NCBI GenBank assembly: GCA_011009095.1 | Contig: VTPC01091062.1 | Coordinates: forward strand, 76,189-140,188 | Direction: 5' to 3' | Source of the DNA: Ignelater luminosus | Taxonomy: Eukaryota; Arthropoda; Insecta; Coleoptera; Elateridae | Length of the DNA stretch: 64,000 nucleotides | Shown here: one piece after another, positions 1 through 11,846 of the stretch | Position numbering within the stretch: the stretch's first letter is position 1 | How the letters are laid out: every line of letters begins with the position of its first letter | Made by a program: the position numbers and the translations under genes | The notes under the pieces: model-generated | Database searches by the model: none | Told to the model about the DNA's origin: nothing | The model's input: only the letters and a program-made list of their open reading frames with translations

Positions 1-2087
1 CATCTTCGATCTCGATTATCTCGAAAACTATTCGAGATATCGAAATACTAATTATGTATCTGTAATTAAGAGAAGATTCTAAGTTGATTTCATATATAAC
101 ATGTCCTGTAAAGTTACGGTAACATGGCAACAGACCAACAGACGGATTGTACGAATTCAAATTAAATTAAATTTCGTCGATAAAACAAATAAATAAATAA
201 AATAATTTTCATTTTCTACATCACTTTGGATAGCAGAGACGCCAATAACACCTTATATACAAAATATTTAAGCAATTCTGAGAGTTATTTAGTTTTGACC
301 GGTTTTTCGTTATTTACGACCAGTGTGCGCTGGCTGCTACATCAGCGTATAATGGCTAGATCGTCTGCAGTTGCGTATTAATATTTAACTAATATTATTA
401 TTTTGTAATAAATCGTGTGGTATTTGCACATTTTTTCTAAATTGAACGCCGCCCCCGCAATAACGCTGTCAGTCTGGACCGGCAGACGAGCGATTTTATG
501 CTAACCGTGTAAACTATTTTCGAATGAAAATAGCGATTCTTTGGAATAATGTCGCGTGATATAATTCACGCTAACTCTTGGTCTATTATAATGAAAGTCA
601 GGAAAGAGTTTTAGACTTTTACAAAAGAAACTTCCAAAATAAGCAAATCAGCTGACCATAAGTAGTCTTACGACAAATAAGATTTGGGCAATGTTTCTTC
701 AGAATCTTCTATATCCACAAACTCAAAAGGATTGAATTCTCGTTTCTTTTGATGATACATCTTACCTTAGAATCCAGCTAGTTCAATTTCTCTCGGATTC
801 CGAAGTCTTTAGTACGGTGTGCTCCTGGTGGTTAGGTTGCAACTTGAACAGGATAATGTGACTTCTAACTATTCGAAAAAAGTTGCGTCTTTAGTGTGGA
901 CCAGTAATCCAACTAAAGTCTCGTAGATTTGATTTTGACAACCCCACTCGAATCAATGGCTATCAAAATTCTGGAGCACACGCCGTTTTAGGCATTCAAA
1001 GGCTCCACTTTAGCCAAAAGAGAGAATAGTAACCCTACGAGAAACGACGGCGACGACGATCAATGCTGTTTCCATTTAGGCTTTGTTAGTTAATATGCAA
1101 CATAGTGTGCAGGCTATGGTGGTGGTGAGCACAGCGTGGGGCTAGGAGATGCGTATGTCCGGAAGTTATAGTAGTTGTTTGTCGGTGGTTGTAGTATGCC
1201 AATTTAGATGGTTTTTGTCTGCACAACTGGCTATGGCGTCTTCGGCGCGTATAGATGAACAAGCGGTGATGAGCTAGCCAATAGTACACTAGAGAAAGAA
1301 GTTTCTGCGTTGCCAAATATATGAGATACGCATACAAGTGCAGAGGCGGAAGTGGAGATCGGTGGCACTGCGTTCCTACTATCAATGTGCCCCGAGAAGT
1401 TTTCGGAACGCGGGTATTCCAAGAAAGCAGAGAAGGTAAACATTTTTCCAACTAAAATCGACTTGCTGAACTAAGGTGAGCCCGAGTAAGCAGCTGGAGG
1501 AGATCTGCAAAGGGTATGGCCACATGTGGATGAAAAGTTTACAAACACGCAAACGCCACGTACACAGAGCTAAAGGAGGATGAAGATAGTTTTATGGTGT
1601 TGGTGCTACCAAACATTTATATACAAATCAGTATAATTTTCGAATTATAAGATAACCGTCACGTTTAGATTTTGAACTACAGTATAGCTGTCACCTGCAT
1701 TAGAAATGTTTCTAACTTGATTTTACAAACTATGATTTCGTTCGATACGCTAGAAATAAACAACTAGAAAGTAACTTTTTCAAGAATCTGCATCTCCGTA
1801 TAGATTATTGTTGTTTCAAATATTATAATGTATAAATAAAAATTAAGCGATTTTGGTTCAAATTTGAAGAAAATTACTGAATCAACTAGCAATTTTACCA
1901 TCTACTGTCTTATTAACTTTATCAGCAATTATTTAACTGAATAAATTATAAAACAAACAATTACTATTAAAATCATGTTTCATTAATAAATAATATCAAT
2001 AAATATCAAATAACCTGTATTTATTAAAGCATATTTTATTACCCACTATTGTACACTTTATCTACATTTTATTTTCTTATTTATATC
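1..2087. other. Intergenic DNA, no gene recognised
   Basis: AT-rich sequence upstream of the first protease homologue. The minus-strand open frame around 1086-1451 gives a low-complexity His/Thr/Leu-rich peptide without a family signature or splice context, so it is not called. Nothing else is recognised. Confidence 0.5.
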
Positions 2088-3497
2088 ATGAAGTTTCTTA
2101 TAATTCTCTTTTTTGCGGTTAATCTAACTTTACTTGGTAAGCACCTAAGATCTATTAAAAATTAAAATATTTAAGATGATATTTTTATACCTAATCCCTA
2201 AACCGTATTCAAAGCTTCTAAAAAGCAGCGACCTGGCTCCCAACAACGTATAATTGGTGGTTCCTCTGTTAATGTAAAAGATGCAAAATACATGGGTAGT
2301 TTAATACTTTTAAATAATAGAAATATCCACCAGAGACATACCTTATTGTGCGGAACGGTAATTATTGGCATGTCTTGGACTCTTACAGCCGCATCATGCT
2401 TGGATAAAGTCGCTGTAAGTCATTTATTTAATGTAAGCTTATTACCACGTCATAAAATTATATAGAGATACAAAACAGAATATATACGAGGACGTGTCAG
2501 TAAGTTTTTGATTACTTTTTTCTATTTACGCTTTATGATGTTATTGATGTTCACTGGAAATCACTTTTCAATACTTCCTCGGAACTAAAAGGAAAACCAA
2601 ACACATTAATTTCAGGACAAACTGATACATTTCGGTAATGTCAGAGTTCGTACAAATACAACTAACTGGCAAGATGATAGTCGATACAGAAAAGATCGCA
2701 GGATAGTAGATAGTCGAAAACATCAACTTTATAGAGGCATACAGAATTATTATGATTACAATTTAGCTTTAATTAAAGTAGAAGACAGGTTTGATGAAGT
2801 CTACGAAAGAGCTATCAATCTAGCACCTGACACGTACCATGTACGTACAAACGAATCACAATCAAACTTTCATAACTTGAAATTCTTGTTGACTTAACTC
2901 AGAATTCTGTTGTACAATTGTGGGGGTCGAGTTATGGAAGTTCGACTGTAATTTATTTGTTATATCAACAAGCAGTAATTGTAAAATCTCGACATTTCAG
3001 TACAGAACGTTTTCCACAGCTTACGTTTATGGATGGGGTCTAGTCGATCCAGATAATCCAGCTTTTCAACCTCCTTTAATGGGAACAGATCTAAAAATAT
3101 CTAATTTTCAAGAATGTCAAGCATATGTGTAAGTCGAACTCAACAATGTTAAAAATCTAATGTTGAAAATAATTATTTTGACACTCGCTCGTTCTTTGTA
3201 GGAGGAACTATTACGGCATGCAAATAAGCTGGAGGCAAGTGTGTACTGAGCCTTCAGATGAAAAGGATTTCTGTACAGGAGACGAAGGAGGACCGCTAGT
3301 TCAAGATAATTATGCTATTGGTAATCTGTCGTTATTAAATATTCAGTTCTAAAACGATTATAGTGCAATTTTCCAAAGGTTTGATGTCTTGGAATCCTCA
3401 GTGTGCTATAAGAGGTGTTCCCAGTGTTTACACCCGCTTATCACTATTTAACGAATGGATCTTTAGGACAATGAGGGAATTGAGAAGAGAAGGTTAA
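2088..3497 (+). CDS. Secreted S1-family serine protease homologue with all three catalytic residues replaced
   Basis: Six exons: 2088-2136, 2215-2414, 2616-2840, 3001-3128, 3202-3320 and 3379-3497, all GT-AG and in phase, giving 279 aa. The ATG opens a hydrophobic signal peptide (residues 1-16). The trypsin fold is visible as an activation-like site QQR-IIGG at 28-32, the Cys42-Cys58 pair (C62, C78), GWG at 169-171 and the Cys182/191/220 set. The catalytic His motif reads TAASC (Ser77), the Asp motif reads YNLALIKV (Asn132) and the Ser motif reads GDEGGP (Glu229). It therefore cannot work as a classical protease. Secreted homologues of this kind in insects act as cofactors, decoys or binding proteins, for example in the prophenoloxidase and Toll cascades. 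The residue at the position-189 equivalent is Asp, as in trypsin. It is the most divergent member of the tandem array and the only one with an intact R-IxGG-like cleavage site. Family assignment is secure; the role is unknown. Confidence 0.85.
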
Positions 3498-4041
3498 TTA
3501 TTCTCTTTTATTGTTGAACGCGTAATTTTAATATTTGCATGTTAAAAGATTACATGTGTATTATAACACCTACATATCTGAAAATATAATATTAACCATT
3601 AACAATCTAATCTTCTAAATCTAAATTGTTACAACATGAGAAGATATAATTAACTAAATAGAAGGTTCTCTTAAGAATCTCTAAAAGTTAACGTTACTAC
3701 TACCTTTTACCAGCACGTATTGTTTCATTTTAAAATTAATTCAACATAGCAGATTTCCAAGTAGGACACTAAGTTTTCTGTAACAGTCAAAAGCTAAGAT
3801 AATGTAATACAAACTACCTGAATTGTCATATCGGAAACTCATATAAAGTTTGCCAAAAACCTATTGTGGAAAATCCAAGAATAGTGACATTTTTATAAAC
3901 TGTGCATTTAATGGCCATTTATTGTTATGTCCCATAAAAATTAACAATCTTTAGCAAAACCACTATAAAAAGTTCCAAATTACTTTGTCAAAATTAGCCT
4001 TTCATTTAACAAACACCATATAAACTTTACTGTTAACAACA
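3498..4041. other. Spacer between two protease homologues
   Basis: About 540 bp of AT-rich DNA holding the 3' flank of the upstream gene and the likely promoter of the next one. No open frame of note. Confidence 0.5.
3964..3972 (+). promoter_or_regulatory. Candidate TATA box of the second protease homologue
   Basis: TATAAAAAG lies about 78 bp upstream of the ATG at 4042. This spacing would place the start of transcription near 3995 and leave a short 5' leader. Called only from sequence and spacing. Confidence 0.35.
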
Positions 4042-7000
4042 ATGTGTTATACAAAATCTTTTTTGATGCAACTTCTTATATATTGCTTCCCTGCAGGTAA
4101 GTCAAAACCACATACTAAAACTACTAAACAAAATCAAGTCAAAGATATTTGGTAACCATAAAGAAAAAATAATTGAAATATAGATTTTCATGTTTTCACG
4201 TTTTGGGCACGACTCTTCTTCCTTATTCACACTTATTCCTTTTTCCCATGAAGTATTCTACTAAGAATTCGTCTTTCCTCTTTTTTCTCGTTTAGTTTTT
4301 CTTCTTTTCTCCTTACCGTTATCTTGGATTTTCTTCTTTAGTACCTTATGTCATATTCAATTCTATCGCTATCCTTAATTACATCGTTCGCTTCACCTCT
4401 TTCTTCGTTTTATCTTCTTATGTAGCTTTCCTTCATCCAATCTTGTTTCCCAATATGTTTCCAAAAAAGTGAGAAGCAAATAAAGCGGAAGAGAAACCCT
4501 ATCCCTCCCTTCTTCTGCTCTTTTTTCTCAGGCCATCGCTACTTTTCTTCGCTGCTCCTTTTGTTTCCTTTTTTTCTTTTCCATTCTCCTTTTAGCTTTG
4601 CAACCGTTCTTCTTTCTTCTTTCTTCTTTCTCTAGCGCATTTTGACTTTACCTTTTTCCCTCTCAATCTTTTCGAGCCATTACTACCCTGATTGTTATCT
4701 CCCTGATTTACTCTTTTACCTTCTTGCATTCCTGTAATACTCAGGGCCAATCAGTGGTATTTGGAGTTTGTATGCAAAAGGTGATTCTGTGTCCTCAACT
4801 ATTCCAAAACCAATAGAGCCATGAGAAGGCTCAGCTGGGTACGTAGTACAGCAATAAAAATACTGAAGATGGAAAAACCATGGGGACATCTATTGTAGTT
4901 GATTGTAACAAATTCTTTAAGGCGCTATAGTGCCATTAAGTTGTGACGCAAAAGATGGTGAATATTCCGATTGCAACGTTTTCCAACATTGTACAAGGTT
5001 ACGCAAAAGAATAGATTTGTAGAAGCAGCAGTACTTTTATTAAAACGAATACTGGATTTTCTGTACAGTTTTTCCGATCTCAACGTTGATTCCGTATATC
5101 TAAATAACAAATACGATTAATATCTGTGTTAATTAGTAATCAAGTGCGTCCGTGTAAGCTCCCTCAATGCAGGTTTGGCATTATACAGTTAGTGCTCTGG
5201 CTTATCAAACAAGCCAGATTTCCAAGAAATCTATTACGTGGCGCAGTATTGGAGTAGTACCCCGTGCAGATGAAATCAATATTTTCCGTTGGAATGTTAG
5301 ACTACCCATTCAGTGTGATGGATTTTAACGCGTATCGTTAGAGATGCTGTATTTTATCTGGAACCAATGTAACACGCGCATGCAAGCAAGAAGATCTAGT
5401 TTGTTATTGTTAAGGTAACAATACTTTGTTTCAAAAACTTAGTAGATATCAACACTGACAATCTTCTGTGGAACGATTCCGGAAATTTGAGTCGACGGGT
5501 TATTTATTAAGCGATTCGGGGGTTCGTTCACAATAGAAATTTACACAAAAACCAAATTTTAATATTCAAATTAGTAAAACTAATTTCGGGTCAGAATTTG
5601 TCGTACGTCAATGTGCCCAAGGTTAGAACGCAACTCAACATCAGCTTTGTAGAAACTACTGATTTTCAAAAGTAATGGACTAAATTTATGTTTGACTTCC
5701 TGTGCAAATTTGGCATCGCTTGTTAAATCCATTTAGCAGGTAAAGCTAGTGTTCAAGTTGGTCTTAAGGTACCGTTTGCAAGATAACACAGTTAAAAATA
5801 GTATGTGGCACGTTCTATTCAAGATATCGTCAGACATATTTCAATGTGCGAATTAAAGGTTTTGGACTGTCTTTCCTTCCTTCTTTGATCAGCAATGGCC
5901 TTATTCCCTTAGAAAAGCTTCCTTAGAGGCTAGGAATCTAACTAGTAAAAATAAAAAGAAGATACATTAAAGTTCAATATTTGAGATATTCATTTATTAT
6001 AAGAAAGAATGATACAATAGAATTGTAGGTTACCTTTCTCAATTCTACAAATTCGAAAATGGTGCACAATATGTTACAAATGACTTAAATTCTACAAGAA
6101 ACCAATTTCAAGACTTGATTGAAAAATATCCATACATGGCAGCTCTAGTAAGAGATGATGAGCGACTACATGCACAACGGTTGATATGTTCAGTTGCTAT
6201 TGTGGCTTCATATTTTGCATTATCTGCCGCGCACTGCTTTAAAGTAAGTTAAAAATATTAATAAGTATCAAGATTTACAATTTACATACCATGTTTTAGA
6301 AATACATAGCTACGGATACTCCTACAATGTATGCAATAAGAGGAAATAATGAGTTTTGGTCCGATGGGAAAATCCATCTCGTAATCGACTTCCGAATATA
6401 TCAGTCTTCTGAAGAACTAGTTTCCTTCCATAGTCACTTTAGGGCCAATTTAGCAGTAATAAAAGTTGAAGAACCATTTACGGGAGAATTCGAAAGACCC
6501 ATCCGGATTGCTCCTCCAGGTACCAAAGTAGGGATTAGAAGTTTACTGGAGATTGACATGAATAACACATTTTTCTTTCGTTATGTATTTTAGATTAAAG
6601 TTAGAACAACGGCTGTAACTACTGCATGGGCAGCAGTTGATACCACATATACTACCCGACTCAAGGCCTACAAGACTACGATATCTGATAAGAAGGAATG
6701 TAGGTTATTCTATCGGTAAGTTATTTCATTTTTGCTAATACCTATTGCAATTACTATAACTTTTATGGAAAGTTCTAAGGTGCTGAATATTTATTCTAGT
6801 TCAACAAAGGCTTGTTTTTGTAATGGGATCTGGATTTTTAACCAATTCTTCTATATTTTAGATTCTAGGTAGTTTCATACTCTTAAGGATGTTGCAATGC
6901 GATGGTATAAACAACACACAGTTGCTCCAACAAGATCAGATTCTAGAGCAAAACAGTCAGTTGGCAGCATTTCTTGATTTTAGATAACATTTTTATGTGT

Positions 7001-8403
7001 ACTACTAATCTTCATCAAACATGAGATTGAATTAATTTTGGAAAATTACTGTTTTGCCTCTTGTTAGTTTAAGATTTGCTTCCTAGCTCTACAATAACCT
7101 TTTCTTACTTCAATTCTCTTTTAGGGTGATTATGCAGATTACTGTAACTACAGATATGGTATGTGCTTACGCATTTCGGGATGGTTTCTGTTTTGGTGAT
7201 TCCGGTGGGGCAATGGTTCAGAATGATACTTTAATAGGTAAGAAGACAAATAAAAACTTCTAGATTTGTCTAAGATCTGAACTATCAAGCAATTTTCTGA
7301 TATGTCTTCGAGGGCTGTAGGTGCTGTTCTGTTTCTGATATCACCAAGCTTTCTATGCTTCAAAGGTTTTCATTTTGCATATTTCTATTAACTTTCTCAT
7401 AATTTTGGATTTCTAAATCAGAATTTCCCAATATGGTGTTTGAGATTCGTGAAGAATCAAAGCTGAGTTCTTCTAGCATACCCGTAAAACAAAGCAGACC
7501 TAACAATAGGGTGTTGTACGTCATGCCACTCTGATGTCTGGTTCAAACTTCAGAATTCGTGCTAAGGTAGTTGCTGTTTTCAAAATACGTAGAACTTATC
7601 AAACAGATCAGACCTTTTGGCCAGTTTCTGAATTGAACATGCTTGTCTTTTAATGTCTTTTTTGTACTTGTTCTTGACAAAGCCTAAATAGTAAAGAAAT
7701 TCTTGAATTAACCTTCAGTTCAAGTTCTAAATGAATTGGACCTTTTGGCTTTTAGCCCTATATTAAGTTCTTTAACTCAATTCAGTTTTTAGACATTTTG
7801 ATAGCTGAGTTTTTCTCACTAATCCGGTTCCACTAAATATTGCTCCTGGTTTTTGGACCGCGTCAAGCTTATTTCAGTAAGTTACTTCTAAAAGTTCGAC
7901 CCGTTTAAGCCTCTACTGTGGGAATAAATAAATTTTGTACTACGAATAATTAAGTCTGTATTGAAGTACCATATATTGCAGCGTTCCAGATATATACAGG
8001 ATGCCAACGTTTCATTTGAAATTTCTTGTTTCCGTTATATGACAATAAAGGAATAGAATGTCTACACTAGTTGTGACTATAGAGTATTTGCTATGGCTAT
8101 ATTTAGGCTAAGGTTAGAATTAGATTTCTGCTCTTGATAAGGTAATCGGTTATAAAATTACTAAGGCCAGAGTAAAAACCCACCTCGACAATGTAAGACG
8201 CAACGAGTTGCCCTTTAAAGTCATATGTTTTGGGTTTGGTGGTATACTGACATTATTTCTAACATATGGTTTTTTACTTTTAAGGAATATCCTCATTTGG
8301 AAGAGAATGCACAGCCGATCATGTTCCTGACATTTACACCAAAATCCCGGAATTTTCCAGATGGATACACAAAACAATGGATGAGATGAAAACAACCATC
8401 TGA
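4042..8403 (+). CDS. Secreted S1-family serine protease homologue, His and Ser kept, catalytic Asp replaced by Asn
   Basis: Six exons: 4042-4096, 6029-6243, 6300-6527, 6594-6715, 7125-7237 and 8285-8403, in phase, 283 aa. Introns 1 (1.9 kb) and 5 (1.0 kb) are long. Exon 1 encodes a short hydrophobic leader. SAAHCF keeps the catalytic His (residue 87) and GDSGGA keeps the Ser (233). The third position reads FRANLAVIKV, with Asn140 where active enzymes have Asp. Disulfide cysteines are present (C88, C220, C229 and the ECTADH cysteine). There is no R-IVGG activation site before the EKYPYMAAL start of the fold. The position-189 equivalent is Gly. In model proteases Asp102 to Asn severely reduces activity at neutral pH, so this is either an impaired enzyme or a pseudoprotease. 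Its exon phases match the copies downstream, which shows tandem duplication. Confidence 0.85.
4200..4700. other. Pyrimidine-rich stretch in intron 1 of the second protease homologue
   Basis: The plus strand is dominated by C and T, with a short imperfect TTCTTTC microsatellite around 4610-4632. No coding or element signature. The rest of this 1.9-kb intron also shows nothing recognisable. Confidence 0.45.
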
Positions 8404-9516
8404 TATGACTATTAAGTAAAGTAAAGCGAAAGTAACAGTTTTCAGATAGCTCATCAATTTAATCTTTGATGATTTTCTTTTGTTTCTCTATGTATGTATT
8501 AAACACTGTTTTGTTCAATAAGTAATTCTTATTTTTATGCTATTTATCAATTGTTTTATTATTTTCTTAGTACTTACATTAAAATGCACCCGGAAACAAT
8601 GGTAGGCAGTGTTAAGGAAATGATGGAATTTTAAATTATTTAAAGCAAGATTTACAAATACATTCTGCATTCAGACTGTTAGCTATGAAAGTTTAGTTAA
8701 GTTCTGGAATTGGGTCGTTACATCGAGGAAAGATAAATAAACGAAAAGTTGTATTAAAGCCATAGTTAGTTGTTAGAAGTCAAAAAAAACAAAGACCAAT
8801 ATTTTGTTTTTAATAAAAATATGCAATGTAAAATACTTTAGTATAATAATTCTTATACATTATATATCTCTGGGTTAAGTAAAAATCTCAGGCGCCAAAA
8901 ACAATACATTCTATATTTAATTCTACTTACTATTAGTTAACTATGCGACTGCATTATACTTACGATGTTAAACAACTTTATAAAAATCCTCCAAGCGGTG
9001 ACGTATAAAAGAAAATCTTAAATAATACCAAGTCGATGGAAGTAACTAGGTATTCTATGTAACCGCTACATAAATATTTCCTTCCGTTATTATATTATCT
9101 ATAATTAAACCCAGCAGCAATTGAATAACCTTCAACCGCCTCTTCTTAATGTTTATCTTAATTTTACTAAAAGCTTCTCCTATTTACACTAACTAAACTG
9201 TAATCAATTATTTCTATTTGTTAGTTACAATATGTGTTATATAAGAATTTAATAACAGAAAATTTAAACAAGAGTTCGGGTTTATTAAGATTATAATTAG
9301 TAGGTAGTAGTCAAGCGAGGGGTTGATTTGTAATAATCAATTTCTTTTTGGTAAAAGTGTGTTACATAGAATACCTTTATGTATTAATCCTTATAGACTG
9401 TTTACCTAAGGGTTAAACCGCATCTTTGACTGCTTCTGAGGGTGCGAGGTGCAGAATTACACTATAGAGAGACAGAATACAACAATACCAGGATTCCGCA
9501 TAATGTTCATTTTCAG
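8404..9516. other. Intergenic DNA, no gene recognised
   Basis: AT-rich spacer between the second protease homologue and the pseudogene. A first exon for the pseudogene was looked for and not found. Confidence 0.4.
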
Positions 9517-11846
9517 GTTACACTTCCAATAATCAACACGAAAATAAAGAAGAACAAACCAATCCTGTACCACTTTCCAATATGTTAAACAGGCGCCAAT
9601 CCGTAAGCGAAGAGTTATCATACGTACAAACATTTTCTGCACTTTCCGCTGCTTACTGTTTCTACCGGACAAGTGTGTTTGTAATAGATGAGCAATAATC
9701 TTTACAAATAATTTAAAACACAGAAAGAAGAACCTAGTAATTATGATCCATTATACAAGAAAAAAGTGAGAACTAGGGATAAGAAGTCGACTACAACAAT
9801 TATACAGTGTGTCCAAGATTCGAGGCTCACCATTGGCATCACGTAAAGGGTAAAAGATACGAAGTCGGTTAAATGAAACAAAAGTTGCCGGATCGAAGAG
9901 TCAATTTACTGGTGTTCTTGCTTTCTTTTTAAAATGCATGGTCTACTATAGCAGCGAAAAATCTAAAGGTGTCAATTTGTTTAAATTAAAATATCTCTTA
10001 AAGAAATGAAAATACAAGTTTTAGATACATACAATCGGGCCCTATCGAATTACAATGACTGTTTTGTTTTTAAGATATCGCACAAACTTGAATTTTTCAA
10101 TGGAACGCATGTTTGATTTTCATTTCACTAGATAGATCTAGTAGATCTAGTAGACTAGGCATTTTTAAAAGCAAACAAGAACACCAGTAAACTGGCCCTT
10201 CGACTCGGCACCTTTTATCTCATTTAACCGATTTCGTATCTCTTACCCTTTACAAGATTCCAATGATGAGCTTCGAATTTTGGACACACTGTATATGATG
10301 TAGATTATCGCCTCTATGGACGGGAAACTGATGTTACTTCTGCTCAACGTTATTTCACTACTAATTTAGCTTTAATCAAGGTGACACCCCGATTTTATGG
10401 AGAAAACGAAAGACCTATACTGCCTGCACCGATGCATTACAAGGTTATAAACCAAACCAAAAGTTAATTTCATTATTCTTCAATTGACTTTTACCTTATT
10501 TTAGGTTCTATTTTGAACAAATGCTAAATTCTCTGGTTGGACTGTGATTCAATATAGGAGTGAATTAAGGGCATTTACAGCTGTAATATCAGACTTTACG
10601 GAATGCAGAGAATACTATAAGTAAGTTTTACTCCTATACTTCCTTTTTAACAACTGCACGTCCAAGATTCATGACCATCAGTGAGATCACAGAAATGATA
10701 AGAGAGAGAAAGAGAAAGTTGTCTAAATCTCCAATATTATAGGCAATTTAGTCTACTCTATTTCTTGATACCATATATGAGACCTGTAACGTTCACTTTT
10801 TGTTTCCGTTACATGTATGGTATTTAATCGGTGTGATCTTGTATTTCTTTGAGGTCTTCTCTCGTTGAACAGAGTTTACACTGATAGGTTGATTATTTGT
10901 TTTTGGTATCTTTCTAAATTTTGAAATCAATTAGACTGAAGAACTTTTCAATTTTTATTGGTTTAAGCAAGCGGGACGCAAAGTATAATTGTTTTCAACA
11001 TCAAGTTTATTTTCTTATTGCAGGATTCTGGAACTAGTACAGCTGTTCGTCGGAATTTCTGTTTGTTTGGGTTTAGTCTTATGATCTAGTTAACAATTTG
11101 GATAGTCATCTTAGGAGGATTTAGAATTTGCAACTAAGATCTTTTCGTGATTTTTGATAAATTAAGTTCCTTACACCCTTGCGTGTGGAATAAGTAGGCG
11201 ATCGGGTCCTGTGGTTGATGCTATGTACATCATCCTATTTTTTTTTACTGACTGGTTCATGGATTGAATTCTAACAAAGATAGAAATTTTATCTAAGACT
11301 TTAGCTTATGTATATATATTAATATTTTCTATCCCGGTACTAAGAGTTAGACTAAGCCAAGACACGATTTCATCCAAAACCTTGCATTGATGATTCTGGT
11401 GTATCTTTAATTCAATTCAAGTACCGTTCTTACCATACCCAGAGCCGTATAAACACTGCCGCTTATTACAGGGAAGGAAAACTTGAACGATAGGTCCGCG
11501 ATCAATCTTGACCGTAACCGAACCTGTATCTAAATGTAATTTTCTTTTTGTTGCTAATTGTGCAATCAATTATTTCGAATTTCATTAATATTATTATTGC
11601 ACAACATTGTTCTAGAAATATTTAATAATAATAAAAGGGAAAATAAAACTTAATTCATTTATTGCCTAATTCAAGTTCCATTTATTACTGTAATTCTGCT
11701 TCGCAGATATTACCTCATTTGGTAGAGAATGTATAGCCAACCATTTTCCTGATGTTTATTCAAGCATTGCAAGCCTTAGAATTAACAAATGGATCCAGAA
11801 AACTATGAGAAACATGAACATTCCAGGCGGATGCGATCTTCATTAA
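9517..11846 (+). pseudogene. Broken serine protease homologue of the tandem array
   Basis: Exon-like blocks match the neighbouring copies in order: 9517-9674 (ends SAAYCF), 9724-9804 plus 10294-10443 (contains YFTTNLALIKV), 10505-10620 (FSGWTV..., ...SDFTEC) and 11707-11846 (ITSFGRECIANHFPDVY, stop TAA). Damage seen directly: a transposon of about 487 bp splits exon 3, TGA lies in frame at 10514-10516, and the exon that should carry the GDSGGP motif was not found between 10621 and 11706. The part of exon 2 that holds the first cysteine is missing. The catalytic His is Tyr and the Asp is Asn, as in the whole array. No first exon was recognised. It is closest in wording to the copy at 19942-21194. 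A pseudogene call is well supported by the stop and the missing exon. Confidence 0.85.
9805..10291. mobile_element. Non-autonomous Tc1/mariner-type inverted-repeat element inside the pseudogene
   Basis: Starts CAGTGTGTCCAAGATTCGAG and ends with a matching inverted copy (…TTGGACACACTG), flanked on both sides by TA. Long inner stretches are also inverted copies of each other, for example 9895-9925 against 10175-10215. The TA target and the terminal sequence match the larger element at 49340-50334, which carries a transposase relic, so both probably used the same mobilising enzyme. It sits inside exon 3 of the pseudogene. Confidence 0.75.

Noticed and set aside
1086..1451. 121-residue minus-strand open frame
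   Set aside because: His/Thr/Leu-biased composition with no family motif, signal peptide or splice context.
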